Below, piece by piece: positions 8,277 to 15,884 of a DNA stretch of 45,684 nt. The stretch spans positions 1-45,684 of the forward strand of contig JAQUNZ010000011.1 in NCBI GenBank assembly GCA_028717345.1, written 5' to 3'. The notes under the pieces are model-generated. The model was not told the DNA's origin and ran no database searches. It saw only the letters and a list, made by a program, of their open reading frames with translations. The stretch is from Candidatus Methanoperedens sp. GTDB taxonomy: Archaea > Halobacteriota > Methanosarcinia > Methanosarcinales > Methanoperedenaceae. Both the position numbers and the translations under genes were made by a program. How positions within the stretch are numbered: position 1 is the first letter of the stretch; every line of letters begins with the position of its first letter.

Positions 8277-8344
8277 AATGCAGGCATTTTCTGATTGTTG
8301 GATTTTCTCATACACTTCACTACCTTTTTAACAAAAAGTCTTTG

Positions 8345-8352
8345 AAAAAAAA
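8345..8352 (-). terminator. Oligo-T archaeal terminator after the VOC gene
   Basis: On the minus strand a run of eight T follows the VOC stop codon directly. A second T5 run (aaaaa at 8333-8337 on the plus strand) lies a few bases further on. Archaeal RNA polymerase terminates on such T tracts without needing a hairpin. Confidence 0.5.
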
Positions 8353-8733
8353 TTATATCGCGTTCTTATCTTCCTGCCAGAGTCCGAATGTATTATTCTC
8401 GGTATCAACACATATTGCAAGATAACCCCATCCGGCTACCGCAGTTCTGGGCATGATGATGTTTCCGCCCAGCTTCTTTACCTTTGTAATGTATTCTTCA
8501 ACAGAGGGTACGCCGATGTAGTTCATGGTAGTCTGTCCTGGCAATTTTCTTTCTCCCATCCCGCCACCTACTCCCGGATTCCCGTTCAGGTCTTTGGTTT
8601 CTATAAGGTAGAATGGGACTGGCATCGGCACCTGATTGAATTTCCAGTCGAACAGCTTTTCGTAGAATTTCCTGGCTCTGTCTATATTGTCTACAGCAAG
8701 GTCAAAATGAACTATTGTTGGAATAACTAACAC
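8353..8733 (-). CDS. VOC superfamily (glyoxalase/bleomycin-resistance-like) protein
   Basis: This 126-residue protein has the paired beta-alpha-beta-beta-beta pattern of vicinal-oxygen-chelate proteins. VHFDLAVDNIDRARKFYEKLFDWKF opens the first module, GERKLPGQTTMNYIGVPSVEEYITKVKKLGG the second, and it ends NTFGLWQED. His near residue 8, His/Tyr replacements and the terminal Glu are candidate metal ligands, but the substrate is unknown. The start is odd. Relatives usually begin Met-Pro-Thr-Ile-Val-His; here the Met position is ATT, and the nearest usable start is GTG 8733 four codons upstream. That GTG sits in frame, only two codons after the stop of the truncated AlkD gene, so the two are probably co-transcribed. 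Confidence 0.75.
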   Translation of the reverse strand: MLVIPTIVHFDLAVDNIDRARKFYEKLFDWKFNQVPMPVPFYLIETKDLNGNPGVGGGMGERKLPGQTTMNYIGVPSVEEYITKVKKLGGNIIMPRTAVAGWGYLAICVDTENNTFGLWQEDKNAI

Positions 8734-8739
8734 CTCAAT

Positions 8740-9222
8740 TTATACTATGCATTTCAGGATTAATAATTGTTGGTACTCAAGGAACTTCTCATCTCCTGCC
8801 TTCTTATCATGAACTGATAGCGCAGCCATCAGTACAAATCCTGCCCTCCTGACGAACTCTTCTTCTCTCGCACTCCATTCATGCGCCTTCTGGTAGGCAA
8901 ATCGGGTCTTATCAAAGAGATTGCTGCATACCTGGTCGCATATATCCCAGGAATCAAAGTCAGCAACCCAGCGCTCCATCTGCTCCCCGGTCACTTCTCC
9001 GGGATCGTCAACCATTCCAGCAAGGAGCCGCGCCTCGTGGATGCCTGATGACCAGAACTGCTGCGCAAGGATATGGTTTTTCCCGATCTCCTTTGCCATC
9101 TTCCGCAGGGCTGGGATGGATACGCCTAAGGTATTATCAGGATTGATGCCAAAGCGCGCCATACCCGCTACTGCTTCGGGATCTGCGAGGGACTTGAGCT
9201 GCTTGAGGTATTTTTCTAACAT
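8740..9222 (-). pseudogene. DNA alkylation repair protein (AlkD-like), C-terminally truncated
   Basis: The 160 residues match the HEAT-like repeat protein family COG4912/AlkD, a DNA glycosylase acting on alkylated bases. Landmarks are GVSIPALRKMAKEIGK, GIHEARLLAGMVDDP, ADFDSWDICDQVCSNLFDKT and FVRRAGFVLMAALSVHDKKAGDEKFLEY. Family members are normally about 220-235 residues and continue with two or three further helical repeats. This one leaves the family pattern after residue about 152 (QQLLILKCIV) and stops. Roughly 70 residues carrying part of the DNA-binding cleft are missing, and the VOC gene begins at once. It is probably a decayed or deletion-fused gene, although a short functional form cannot be excluded. 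The N-terminal half is intact and starts at ATG 9222. Confidence 0.6.
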
Positions 9223-9330
9223 TATGGAATTTCATGGTGACATGAAGATAAATAGTTTCAGGGGGAATGCATGAATCTTAATAAAACCAAAAGTAAAAAA
9301 GCTTTTATCCTTATATTCTGAGTATATACT

Positions 9331-9651
9331 ATGAACTCGGTTATTGAAAAGGAAGTCCTTGCAGAGTTTAGGCATATTGCCAAACCAATGATGGATATGG
9401 GACTTTACGATTCTACAAGGGAATTTGTGAGGGATGTCACCAGGGACTTTATCAGGCATAAGATAGAAACATACAGGATGAAGCTCAAAGATTTCGAGCA
9501 AAAATACCAAATGACATTTACCGATTTTTCAAAAAAATTGAAAAAAGGCGCATCTATCGCAGAAGAAGATGAATGGATGGAATGGGAAGCCGCCAAAAAT
9601 ATGCTTAAAGCCTGGAAGCTGGCTGCCAGAGAGACTGGTTTAAGTGCATAG
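9331..9651 (+). CDS. Putative antitoxin partner of the TumE-type toxin
   Basis: This 106-residue, highly charged and probably all-helical protein has an initial segment VLAEFRHIAKPMMDMGLYDSTREFVRDVTRDFI. That segment could form a short DNA- or partner-binding module. A coiled-coil-prone stretch (KIETYRMKLKDFEQKYQ) follows, then WMEWEAAKNMLKAWKLA. I do not recognise a named domain. The assignment rests on the arrangement: it precedes a TumE/DUF6516-like gene and overlaps it by 8 bases, the standard antitoxin-first order. AT-rich DNA with tatactatg just before ATG 9331 could provide the promoter. Confidence 0.55.
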   Translation: MNSVIEKEVLAEFRHIAKPMMDMGLYDSTREFVRDVTRDFIRHKIETYRMKLKDFEQKYQMTFTDFSKKLKKGASIAEEDEWMEWEAAKNMLKAWKLAARETGLSA

Positions 9652-9988
9652 GTTAGTCAAAATCCTGTCAGAATCCAGAATTGTTGATTCCATTATCTCG
9701 GTGGATTCTGATGCTTATGGAGAATTCCATAAAATAAAGATTCAGGCGCGTCTTATTAACGGGTGGAAACTTCATGTCTGGGAACATGTAACGCCTTCGA
9801 TTCGAAGGTATGCGTTTCATGTATCAAAAGGCGCTGAGCTTGTTATCAGATGGGATAATGCGCCGCATCACAGGAAAATCAAGACTTTTCCACATCATAA
9901 ACATGTCAAGGAAGAGGTTCTTGAATCGAAGGAGGTAATTTTAGAAGAAATCCTCGGGGAAGTGGAGAAAATGATGAAAGGGAAGTGA
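9644..9988 (+). CDS. TumE-family (DUF6516-like) toxin of a toxin-antitoxin pair
   Basis: This 114-residue protein begins at GTG 9644, inside the end of the upstream gene (8-base overlap, translational coupling). The motif VIRWDNAPHHRKIKTFPHHKHV (about residues 67-88), rich in conserved His and Asp, is the signature I associate with the DUF6516/TumE toxin family. The N-terminal half (SRIVDSIISVDSDAYGEFHKIKIQARLINGWKLHVWE) forms the expected beta-sheet. Such toxins are thought to be small globular effectors controlled by the cognate antitoxin; the target is not evident here. The accessory, gene-worn surroundings fit a mobile toxin-antitoxin module. Confidence 0.65.
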   Translation: MHRLVKILSESRIVDSIISVDSDAYGEFHKIKIQARLINGWKLHVWEHVTPSIRRYAFHVSKGAELVIRWDNAPHHRKIKTFPHHKHVKEEVLESKEVILEEILGEVEKMMKGK

Positions 9989-10104
9989 TCACTGACCTCT
10001 ATCACCCGAACACGAGCCTGAAGCTGCCTATCGAGACAGAGCCGGGCGGGATAAGGCTGAAGATCGGGAGAAGGGGGAGATGTGAGAAACGGAACCGCAG
10101 ATGA
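9985..10104 (+). other. Possible 39-codon reading frame coupled to the toxin gene
   Basis: A GTG at 9985 overlaps the toxin stop (GTGA) and opens a 39-codon frame that ends at TGA 10102-10104 inside a short repeat. It reads like a compact Pro/Arg-rich peptide (KLPIETEPGGIRLKIGRRGR). It may be a relic of a third gene of the module or a chance frame; codon support is too short to decide. Confidence 0.2.
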
Positions 10105-10122
10105 ACGCGGATGAACGCAGAT
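10095..10122. repeat. Short dispersed repeat (CCGCAGATGAACGCAGAT type), copy 1
   Basis: The 28 bases contain two tandem ATGAACGC units framed by CCGCAG and CAGAT. A shorter copy CCGCAGATGAACGCAGATT lies at 33474-33492, and GGAACCGCAGAT is shared exactly by 10091-10102 and 15860-15871. All three copies are intergenic or at gene remnants, so this is a small intergenic repeat family rather than part of a gene. Confidence 0.55.
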
Positions 10123-10188
10123 TTAATGCATCGGCGCTTCCTTGAAAGGTGAAGAATATTCAGGTAATACAGTTTAATCAGGAATTCT

Positions 10189-10698
10189 TTATAATCCATC
10201 CATTTTGGCATTATACTTGGATCCATAGAGCCGCATGATTGTGTCTTTAATTCGTATGAATACATTGTCTTGTTTTTCGCTGCGTGACCGTTTCCTGAAT
10301 GTTTTTAACAGGAATTCGAACTCCCACTGATTTATAAAATGGTCGTTGTAGTATGCCTGCTCTATGAGTTCTTTATTTATTTTTTTATATTTCAATGCGT
10401 TAAATATAGCCTTATGCCTTTTGTTTTCTTTTTTGTCTTCAATGATTTTTGTTATACAACAGTTGCCAAGAGTTAATTCATTTTTATTGAGGGTATTTTT
10501 TATTGTGATAACCTCTTTTATGGGATAGTGGCTGCATGAACAAGTTTCATAAAAACTTTCCCCTGATGTGCTTTCGGGATCGACAAAATATATTTTTGTC
10601 ATTTTCCATTCTTTTTTCGCTACGTCCCATTCTTTTGATTTACTGGCTTCGAGTAAAGTTTCCATTAATATTTTGAATTTTGATTTGCCATCAGTCAT
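10189..10698 (-). CDS. Hypothetical protein with a CxCxH...C putative zinc site
   Basis: This 169-residue soluble protein has no family I recognise. The central segment ETCSCSHYPIKEVITIKNTLNKNELTLGNCCI places Cys-x-Cys-x-His about 26 residues before Cys-Cys. That spacing resembles small zinc-binding modules seen in phage-like and mobile hypothetical proteins. The C-terminal half is strongly basic (FLLKTFRKRSRSEK) and helical, compatible with nucleic-acid binding. I prefer ATG 10698 to the in-frame TTG 10728. It is AT-rich compared with the RPA genes next to it and lies between a toxin-antitoxin pair and RPA, so recent acquisition is plausible. Confidence 0.5.
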   Translation of the reverse strand: MTDGKSKFKILMETLLEASKSKEWDVAKKEWKMTKIYFVDPESTSGESFYETCSCSHYPIKEVITIKNTLNKNELTLGNCCITKIIEDKKENKRHKAIFNALKYKKINKELIEQAYYNDHFINQWEFEFLLKTFRKRSRSEKQDNVFIRIKDTIMRLYGSKYNAKMDGL

Positions 10699-10802
10699 GT
10701 CCAGCCTGCCTTTTTCCAGAGAATCCAAAATTTGCTGTTACCGAGCCTATGTTGAAATAAACCATTGCGATAATTCAAGCCATTTTTGCACCATCTTATT
10801 TA

Positions 10803-10830
10803 AAAAGGAGAAGGGCACCCTACCGTGCCC
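10803..10830 (-). terminator. Hairpin plus T-run terminator of the RPA operon
   Basis: GGGCAC (10813-10818) pairs perfectly with GTGCCC (10825-10830) around a 6-base loop. In the minus-strand transcript it is followed by CTTCTCCTTTTT. The stem overlaps the last codons and stop of the RPA-associated gene. Confidence 0.6.
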
Positions 10831-11431
10831 TCACCGACTCCAGCGCCTGCTGCACCATCGCCCTGTAGCTCTCCACATCAGTAGAGTAATGCTCCCTCGC
10901 CTTAACAGCATCAGGCTCACTACCCTTGAGCTTCTCAAGCCTCGCCATCGTTAGCTTCGCACAGTCCACCACCCACCTGTCCCGCGTGGCAGCATCTACG
11001 ATCTGCATGGACTCTGCCCTGATGGAAGTAAGGATGTTCCCTTCTTTCGTGGTGTATGTCGTCGGCTTCCCTATGACTGCGATGAACTCAGGCGGCGTGG
11101 TCTTTGCAAGCACCTGAGCGGCTTCGGGCTGGTACTGCCCTGCATTCACGAAGAACGCACCCGTCGGGTCAACGATGCGCCCGCGCCAGAATTCTGCGTC
11201 TGTGCCTACGTCTTCCTTCTCGGTCAGCGTTCCCACGATGAAGACGCGGTTGCACTTTGCGCCTGTCGGGGTGAGAAGATATGAAGGAGAATACTGGTCC
11301 TGCCCTTCCTTTGCCTGTAAGTTAGATTCCCTGAACTCTGCTGCGAATATGCGGTGTGCCACCTCGCGTGCGAATCCTGAGCCGCTTCCAGATCCGTTCC
11401 CTGATCCTGTTACTGATCCATTTTCAGCCAT
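10820..11431 (-). CDS. RPA-associated OB-fold protein (COG3390-like)
   Basis: This 203-residue protein is the usual downstream partner of euryarchaeal RPA, thought to join it in single-stranded DNA binding. It begins with a flexible Gly/Ser repeat (GSVTGSGNGSGSGSG, residues 5-19). The conserved segments AHRIFAAEFRESN and an OB-fold core (NRVFIVGTLTEKEDV...WRGRIVDPTGAFFVNAGQYQPEA) follow. A helical C-terminal tail (about 150-203) contains SYRAMVQQALESVRAR. The ATG at 11431 lies one base after the RPA stop, so the two genes form a tight operon ending at a hairpin terminator. Confidence 0.82.
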   Translation of the reverse strand: MAENGSVTGSGNGSGSGSGFAREVAHRIFAAEFRESNLQAKEGQDQYSPSYLLTPTGAKCNRVFIVGTLTEKEDVGTDAEFWRGRIVDPTGAFFVNAGQYQPEAAQVLAKTTPPEFIAVIGKPTTYTTKEGNILTSIRAESMQIVDAATRDRWVVDCAKLTMARLEKLKGSEPDAVKAREHYSTDVESYRAMVQQALESVRAR

Positions 11432-11432
11432 G

Positions 11433-12371
11433 TTAAGCCTCCTGCGCTACTGGCGCTGCGCCTGCGAGCAGGCTTATAATGCCTTCTTCGATCGGTGTTG
11501 TATCCTGTTTGATCGTATTCACCAGTATGAACCTGTCAAGTTTTGATCCAGAAACAATGAAATACCTGCCCACAAGCTTGCTCTTTATTACATCAAGCAC
11601 CACTGCCTGGTCAAGCGCTTCTGTCGCCATGTCCTTTGCCTGGTCAAGCGTAATGCCGACCAGAGCCTCGGTGACTTCCCTGTTTAGAAGTATGTCCTGC
11701 ACCTTTTCGCCATCGTCCATGACGGCTTTCACGCGAAGATCGTATATGCCTTCCACCTTTCCATGTTCGCCGCATGCTCCTTTTATCAGCGCGCGGTTGC
11801 ATTCAGGGCAGCGCTTGATAAGACCTGAGCCGCTCTGGATATCCACGATCGCGCCGCTGTATTCAACAAGCGTCCTGCCCACCTCGACATTCTCATCTAT
11901 CGGGACTATTTCACTGGTCTTATTCAGCTTGACGCTGAACTGTCCCTGCCATTCCGAAGTGGTGATGTTCTTGAACAGGTAGCTCTTACCTTCCTCCACC
12001 TGAGGCAGCGCAGCTTTTGCCCATTTTGTGAATTTTATCGTTCCTGATTCATCACCCAGCAATCCGACCTGAGACACGGATTCATGGTTCGTTTCCCACA
12101 ACTGCACGACCTTGCCGCGCAGAGTTACCCACTTGCCATCCTCTTTGATATCTGATGCTTTCACCTGCAGTGTTTCACGCTTCTCGAAAAACTCAGTTCT
12201 CGGGATGTTGTGAACTTTCAGAAAATAGTTGATGACGTTCCTGCGTGCTTCTTCAGGAGGCACCTTGAACTTATTGATCAACTGGTCCAACCGGGTTTCG
12301 ATTTCATCTGGCTGTACTTTTATTCCCAATTCTTTGAATCGGGCTACTATTGTTGTTGTTATGTCACTCAT
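11433..12371 (-). CDS. Replication protein A (single-stranded DNA-binding protein)
   Basis: This 312-residue protein binds single-stranded DNA in replication and repair. An N-terminal helical region (1-55) precedes an OB fold (about 70-165: VTLRGKVVQLWETN...GTIKFTKW). A second OB fold is interrupted by a zinc motif CPECNRALIKGACGEHG (Cys-x2-Cys ... Cys-x2-His, about 185-201). This matches the Methanosarcinales RPA type with few OB folds and a zinc finger. I start at ATG 12371 because GAGG lies just upstream; the in-frame TTG 12383 would overlap that Shine-Dalgarno. It is co-transcribed with the RPA-associated gene. Confidence 0.88.
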   Translation of the reverse strand: MSDITTTIVARFKELGIKVQPDEIETRLDQLINKFKVPPEEARRNVINYFLKVHNIPRTEFFEKRETLQVKASDIKEDGKWVTLRGKVVQLWETNHESVSQVGLLGDESGTIKFTKWAKAALPQVEEGKSYLFKNITTSEWQGQFSVKLNKTSEIVPIDENVEVGRTLVEYSGAIVDIQSGSGLIKRCPECNRALIKGACGEHGKVEGIYDLRVKAVMDDGEKVQDILLNREVTEALVGITLDQAKDMATEALDQAVVLDVIKSKLVGRYFIVSGSKLDRFILVNTIKQDTTPIEEGIISLLAGAAPVAQEA

Positions 12372-12437
12372 ATTTTTCCTCAAGCCTCTTGTTTGATTTG
12401 TTAGTTGAGAGGCAATAATACCCTTGCACCTGTGAGA

Positions 12438-12445
12438 ATATAAAT
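12438..12445 (-). promoter_or_regulatory. TATA box of the RPA operon
   Basis: On the minus strand ATTTATAT lies about 70 bases before ATG 12371. Transcription would start near 12415, leaving a leader of about 45 bases with a GAGG Shine-Dalgarno. Confidence 0.45.
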
Positions 12446-12517
12446 GTTATCAGAGCGGTGTGAAAGTAATCTGCAAAAGTTAGATAAGATAACATTTCCA
12501 TCAACTGATAGAATAAT

Positions 12518-13285
12518 ATGAGTAATTATCCCGGCATGAAATATATGATCACGGATTTCATTCGCCAGAAAGTGCGTGAAGCAGGATCAAGCGGCGCTGT
12601 CATCGGGTTAAGTGGAGGCATAGACTCGGCGCTTACCGCATATCTTGCTGTCGAGGCTCTGGGCGCTGATAAAGTCCTGGGACTGCTCCTTCCTGAAAAA
12701 GGCATCACGCCAAAACAGGATATTGATGATGCCACAGAGGTTGCAAAAATACTGGGTATCGAACACAAGATAATAGATATCTCAGAGGTCTTAAGCTCCT
12801 TTTCATCTTCTATCCCTGATTATGAACGGAACAATCTGCTTTCGAACGGGAACCTGAAAGCCCGCACCCGCATGTGTATCCTGTATTACCATGCTAACCT
12901 CATGCACCGTATGGTGGTCGGGACAGGGAATAAGACTGAACTGCTCATCGGGTATTTCACAAAATACGGTGACGGCGGTGTGGATATTGAGCCAATAGGA
13001 TGTCTTTACAAAACACAGGTACGCGGTCTTTCGCGGCTTATGGGTGTACCTGCCCGGATCATTGAAAAAACACCCACAGCAGGTCTATGGCATGGGCAGA
13101 CCGATGAGAAGGAACTTGGAGTCACTTATGAGGTCGCAGATAAGATCCTTACAATGCTTGTGGATGAGAAGAAGGATATTTTAGAGGTGAAGAAAAAATT
13201 CCCCTCTGCGCAGGTTGACAGGCTTCTTGCTCTTCTAAAATCTAATAAACATAAGAGCATGCCCCCTCCTGCTCCCGAAATCTGA
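12518..13285 (+). CDS. nadE: NH3-dependent NAD+ synthetase
   Basis: This 255-residue enzyme amidates nicotinic acid adenine dinucleotide to NAD+ using ATP and ammonia. The pyrophosphate loop GLSGGIDSALTAYLA (residues 29-43) marks the N-type ATP pyrophosphatase. NGNLKARTRMCILYYHAN, VGTGNKTELLIGYFTKYGDGGVDIEPIG and PTAGLWHGQTDE are the standard NadE segments. There is no glutaminase domain, so ammonia is the nitrogen donor. Start ATG 12518. Its last 44 bases overlap the end of the convergent tiaS gene, with both frames appearing intact. Confidence 0.93.
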   Translation: MSNYPGMKYMITDFIRQKVREAGSSGAVIGLSGGIDSALTAYLAVEALGADKVLGLLLPEKGITPKQDIDDATEVAKILGIEHKIIDISEVLSSFSSSIPDYERNNLLSNGNLKARTRMCILYYHANLMHRMVVGTGNKTELLIGYFTKYGDGGVDIEPIGCLYKTQVRGLSRLMGVPARIIEKTPTAGLWHGQTDEKELGVTYEVADKILTMLVDEKKDILEVKKKFPSAQVDRLLALLKSNKHKSMPPPAPEI

Positions 13286-14510
13286 CAAGCGGTTTTGACA
13301 GGTGTCTCCTCGCGGATGGCGGGACTTCATAGAACCCTGTTGAAATTTTCCTCTTTACAGGTTCAATGACCTGTTCTTTTACCGTCGCCCCGCATTTCTC
13401 ACACCTGAAGCCCTGCCCCCTGCCCATGGATTTCATACGCTTGCTGCAGCATAAAGGGTTTCGCAGTTCATGCAGGTTCAATGATCTGATCCTGATCTTT
13501 TCAAGATTGAGCGTCCCTTCCTTAACGCTTCCGTAAACTGTGACCTCATCTCCTGCTTGAAGATTCCTTATTATTCCCCGAAAGCCTTTTGTGGGTTCAA
13601 AAGCCGCACACTCAATAGATGCCGTATCGTCTCCTATTTCAAAAATAACATGCCCCCCAACAATGGTTTTCGGAAGTTTAGTGACCGTTCCATCGAGAAT
13701 GTACGAACGGCTGTCCAGAACATCGCTTATTTTTGCACTCAACAGGTGCATGTCTGTATTCTGGTTTGTCATGTAAACAACATATCTTTCAATTGGCTCA
13801 CATTTAATAAAAGAAAAAGCCTGCCGTACTGCAATCTCACTCTTCCCCCTGATGCCAAAAAGAATTGGATCTGGTGAGTGCGGCGCGAAAACGATGCGCC
13901 TGTTCTCATGATCCACCGTATCCCATGTATCAGGCTGCGCAGCGGCTTCCCACACAGAATCCTCATCTATAATCCGTGGTGTGCCCCAGCGTTTTTTTTC
14001 CCTGTATGCAATAAACTCAAACGTGATATCAGACAGACCCGTGAGGGCGAACCCTGCTGCTGCAAGTGCGCCGATAAGACCTCTTTTGTTCTTGAATCCA
14101 GTGTGACTTATCCCATGGCGCGACAGTAATTCCTCTGCCTCATGAATTTCAAGCACATCCTGCACAGCCCTCATGGAAAAAAGCGCAAGGTCTTTTTTCA
14201 TATCATCTGATGCGCTTTCGATGAAAACCACTCCAGGATTGGTGTTCTCTGCTGAAAATACTGCCATCTCTTCTATCGTATCAATGACTATTCTCTTGAC
14301 TATCTCAGCATCCTCGCTCTTTTTTAGTTCGAAGGGAAATGCAATGGCTGCGTTGCCGCGTGTCTTATATATAATATTCGGGTTGAGACGGATAAGTAAC
14401 GGGTATCCATCCACTCTTCCAAAATCTTTTAGTTTCTCGATAAGCACTGCTGCAAGATAAGTTGTACACATCCCTTCTTTCGAATCCGTGTCATCAAGCC
14501 CTATTATCAT
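13242..14510 (-). CDS. tiaS: tRNA(Ile2) 2-agmatinylcytidine synthetase
   Basis: This 422-residue archaeal enzyme attaches agmatine to C34 of tRNA(Ile) with ATP, so that the CAU anticodon reads AUA. It has the N-terminal IIGLDDTDSKEGMCTTYLAAVL segment (residues 2-23) with the DDTDS motif. The kinase-like TiaS domain extends to about 270. An OB fold (VGGHVIFEIGDDTASIECAAFEPT, about 285-355) and a zinc ribbon (CCSKRMKSMGRGQGFRCEKCG, about 353-378) follow. The full family length is present. Start ATG 14510; a TATA-like AATAATAAA at 14534-14542 suggests a nearly leaderless transcript. Marker protein 11, encoded at 20 kb, shares the D-x-TDS motif. Confidence 0.92.
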   Translation of the reverse strand: MIIGLDDTDSKEGMCTTYLAAVLIEKLKDFGRVDGYPLLIRLNPNIIYKTRGNAAIAFPFELKKSEDAEIVKRIVIDTIEEMAVFSAENTNPGVVFIESASDDMKKDLALFSMRAVQDVLEIHEAEELLSRHGISHTGFKNKRGLIGALAAAGFALTGLSDITFEFIAYREKKRWGTPRIIDEDSVWEAAAQPDTWDTVDHENRRIVFAPHSPDPILFGIRGKSEIAVRQAFSFIKCEPIERYVVYMTNQNTDMHLLSAKISDVLDSRSYILDGTVTKLPKTIVGGHVIFEIGDDTASIECAAFEPTKGFRGIIRNLQAGDEVTVYGSVKEGTLNLEKIRIRSLNLHELRNPLCCSKRMKSMGRGQGFRCEKCGATVKEQVIEPVKRKISTGFYEVPPSARRHLSKPLVRFREQEGACSYVY

Positions 14511-14570
14511 TTGTACCCACTCTTATCCAACTGAATAATAAACCTTGGCAGATTTGCATAGCATAAGTAT

Positions 14571-14577
14571 TTATATA
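14571..14577 (+). promoter_or_regulatory. TATA box of the HTH regulator gene (leaderless)
   Basis: TTATATA lies with its centre about 26 bases before ATG 14600, so the transcript should begin at or next to the start codon. This favours ATG 14600 over the TTG directly upstream. Confidence 0.55.
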
Positions 14578-14599
14578 CGTAAAATGACTATCAAATTTG

Positions 14600-15565
14600 A
14601 TGAATAAAGAACTGCTTATCAACCAGGTCGTCTCAATACTGGGCAAATCAGGATTTATTATTTCTGACCGCTGCGACATCCGTCCGAGAAGTTTTGACCT
14701 TGCGGTGCGCAGGGACGATCTGCTGCTGTTGATCAAAGTTTTGTTCAACATCGACGGTCTGAACGAAGAGACAGCAAACGAGATGCTGTTCCTCTCAAAA
14801 CACCTGAACGGGAACCCCATAGTAATTGGTGAGAAAACCAGAGACCATTCGCTTGAAGCAGGTGTGGTCTATCTCAGATATGGCGTCCCTGCTGTGGATA
14901 TTAACACATTGAATGACTACTTTACAGAAAACATTCCACCACTTGTCTATGCTGAACACGGAGGATTATATGTTAATATCGATGGAAAAATTCTTAAAGA
15001 AGACCGCATCAGTAAAAACATCTCCCTCGGCTCCCTTGCGTCCTCGCTTGGCGTTTCAAGAAGGACGATAAGCAAGTACGAAGAAGGGGAAATGGCTGCA
15101 AGCGTCGATGTTGCCCTCAAACTTGAAGAGAGACTTGAAAGGGGATTTGCAATAGCGGTCAACCTGTTTGAAAAACGCGATCCTCATAATCAGAAAACCG
15201 AGCATATTGAAAACGGTTCATTGAACATTCTTACAGTCCTGAAAGATATGGGATTCGATGTACTCCCCACTTCGCAGGCTCCATTTGATGCTGTATCCAT
15301 TTCCACAGGTAAAAAGAATGAAAATTCAAAGATACTCACGGGTGTTGGTGAATTTACCTCAACCATGGTAAAGAAAGCGCATCTGATGAGCAGCATATCC
15401 GAAGTCGCACTCACGCAGTCCCTTTTGATAGTGCGCGGAGCAAGCAAGACCCGGAATATCGAACGGACTGTTGTGGTGGAAGATAAGGAATTGAAAAAAT
15501 ACAGCGACAAGGACGACCTTATTAACCTTATTCAGGAAAGGGGTCGCAGAGTCGTTGTTTCCTGA
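14600..15565 (+). CDS. Archaeal HTH-type transcriptional regulator (COG1395-like)
   Basis: This 321-residue DNA-binding protein is conserved in euryarchaea. The N-terminal part (about 1-115) resembles a nuclease-like or ligand-sensing domain (DRCDIRPRSFDLAVRRDDLLLLIKVL). The Cro/CI-type helix-turn-helix is SLGSLASSLGVSRRTISKYEEGEMAASVDVALKLEE (about 139-175). The C-terminal half (about 205-321) contains LKDMGFDVLPTSQAPFDAVS. The target is unknown. It is divergent from tiaS and has its own leaderless promoter. A cupin remnant follows 25 bases downstream. Confidence 0.83.
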   Translation: MNKELLINQVVSILGKSGFIISDRCDIRPRSFDLAVRRDDLLLLIKVLFNIDGLNEETANEMLFLSKHLNGNPIVIGEKTRDHSLEAGVVYLRYGVPAVDINTLNDYFTENIPPLVYAEHGGLYVNIDGKILKEDRISKNISLGSLASSLGVSRRTISKYEEGEMAASVDVALKLEERLERGFAIAVNLFEKRDPHNQKTEHIENGSLNILTVLKDMGFDVLPTSQAPFDAVSISTGKKNENSKILTGVGEFTSTMVKKAHLMSSISEVALTQSLLIVRGASKTRNIERTVVVEDKELKKYSDKDDLINLIQERGRRVVVS

Positions 15566-15590
15566 GCATGAAAACGTAATAAAAATCGAT

Positions 15591-15859
15591 ATGTTCATAA
15601 AAAATTTAATGGATTGCGAAGAGTTCATGGCAGGAGATGGCTCCCTCCCTTCGAGAACTTTTACATCCTGACAAAGCTAACCTTTCTATCAGATACAGCC
15701 TTGCACATGCAGTAGTAAAACCAGGACAGACCACAGCGTTGCACATGATCAAAACCTCTGAAGTTTACTATACAGAACTCTGGAAAAACCGATCTGGTCT
15801 TCCTGTGCATAGTTAATCCTGCATGGCAGCGCGAAGATGAAGAAATTATTAGGAAATAA
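15591..15859 (+). pseudogene. Cupin-domain protein gene broken by frameshift and internal deletion
   Basis: Three consecutive frames together spell a small single-domain cupin. Frame one from ATG 15591 reads MFIKNLMDCEEFMAGDGS to about 15644. One extra base in the C-rich run 15643-15649 shifts to a second frame, which reads LRELLHPDKANLSIRYSLAH, then AVVKPGQTTALHMIKTSEVYY, to about 15771. The third frame from about 15791 reads DLVFLCIVNPAWQREDEEII and ends at TAA 15857-15859. The first cupin motif (PGQTTALHMIKTSEVYY) is present, but the central strands that normally follow, about 30-40 residues, are missing. It lies between the HTH regulator and the end of the ComDE gene, and a repeat copy (GGAACCGCAGAT, 15860-15871) abuts its stop. 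Confidence 0.75.
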
Positions 15860-15884
15860 GGAACCGCAGATAAAATTCAAAAAT

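Noticed and set aside
10002-10265. An 87-codon minus-strand frame after the hypothetical protein
   Set aside because: It overlaps the real gene in another frame and runs through the dispersed repeat; no family resemblance.
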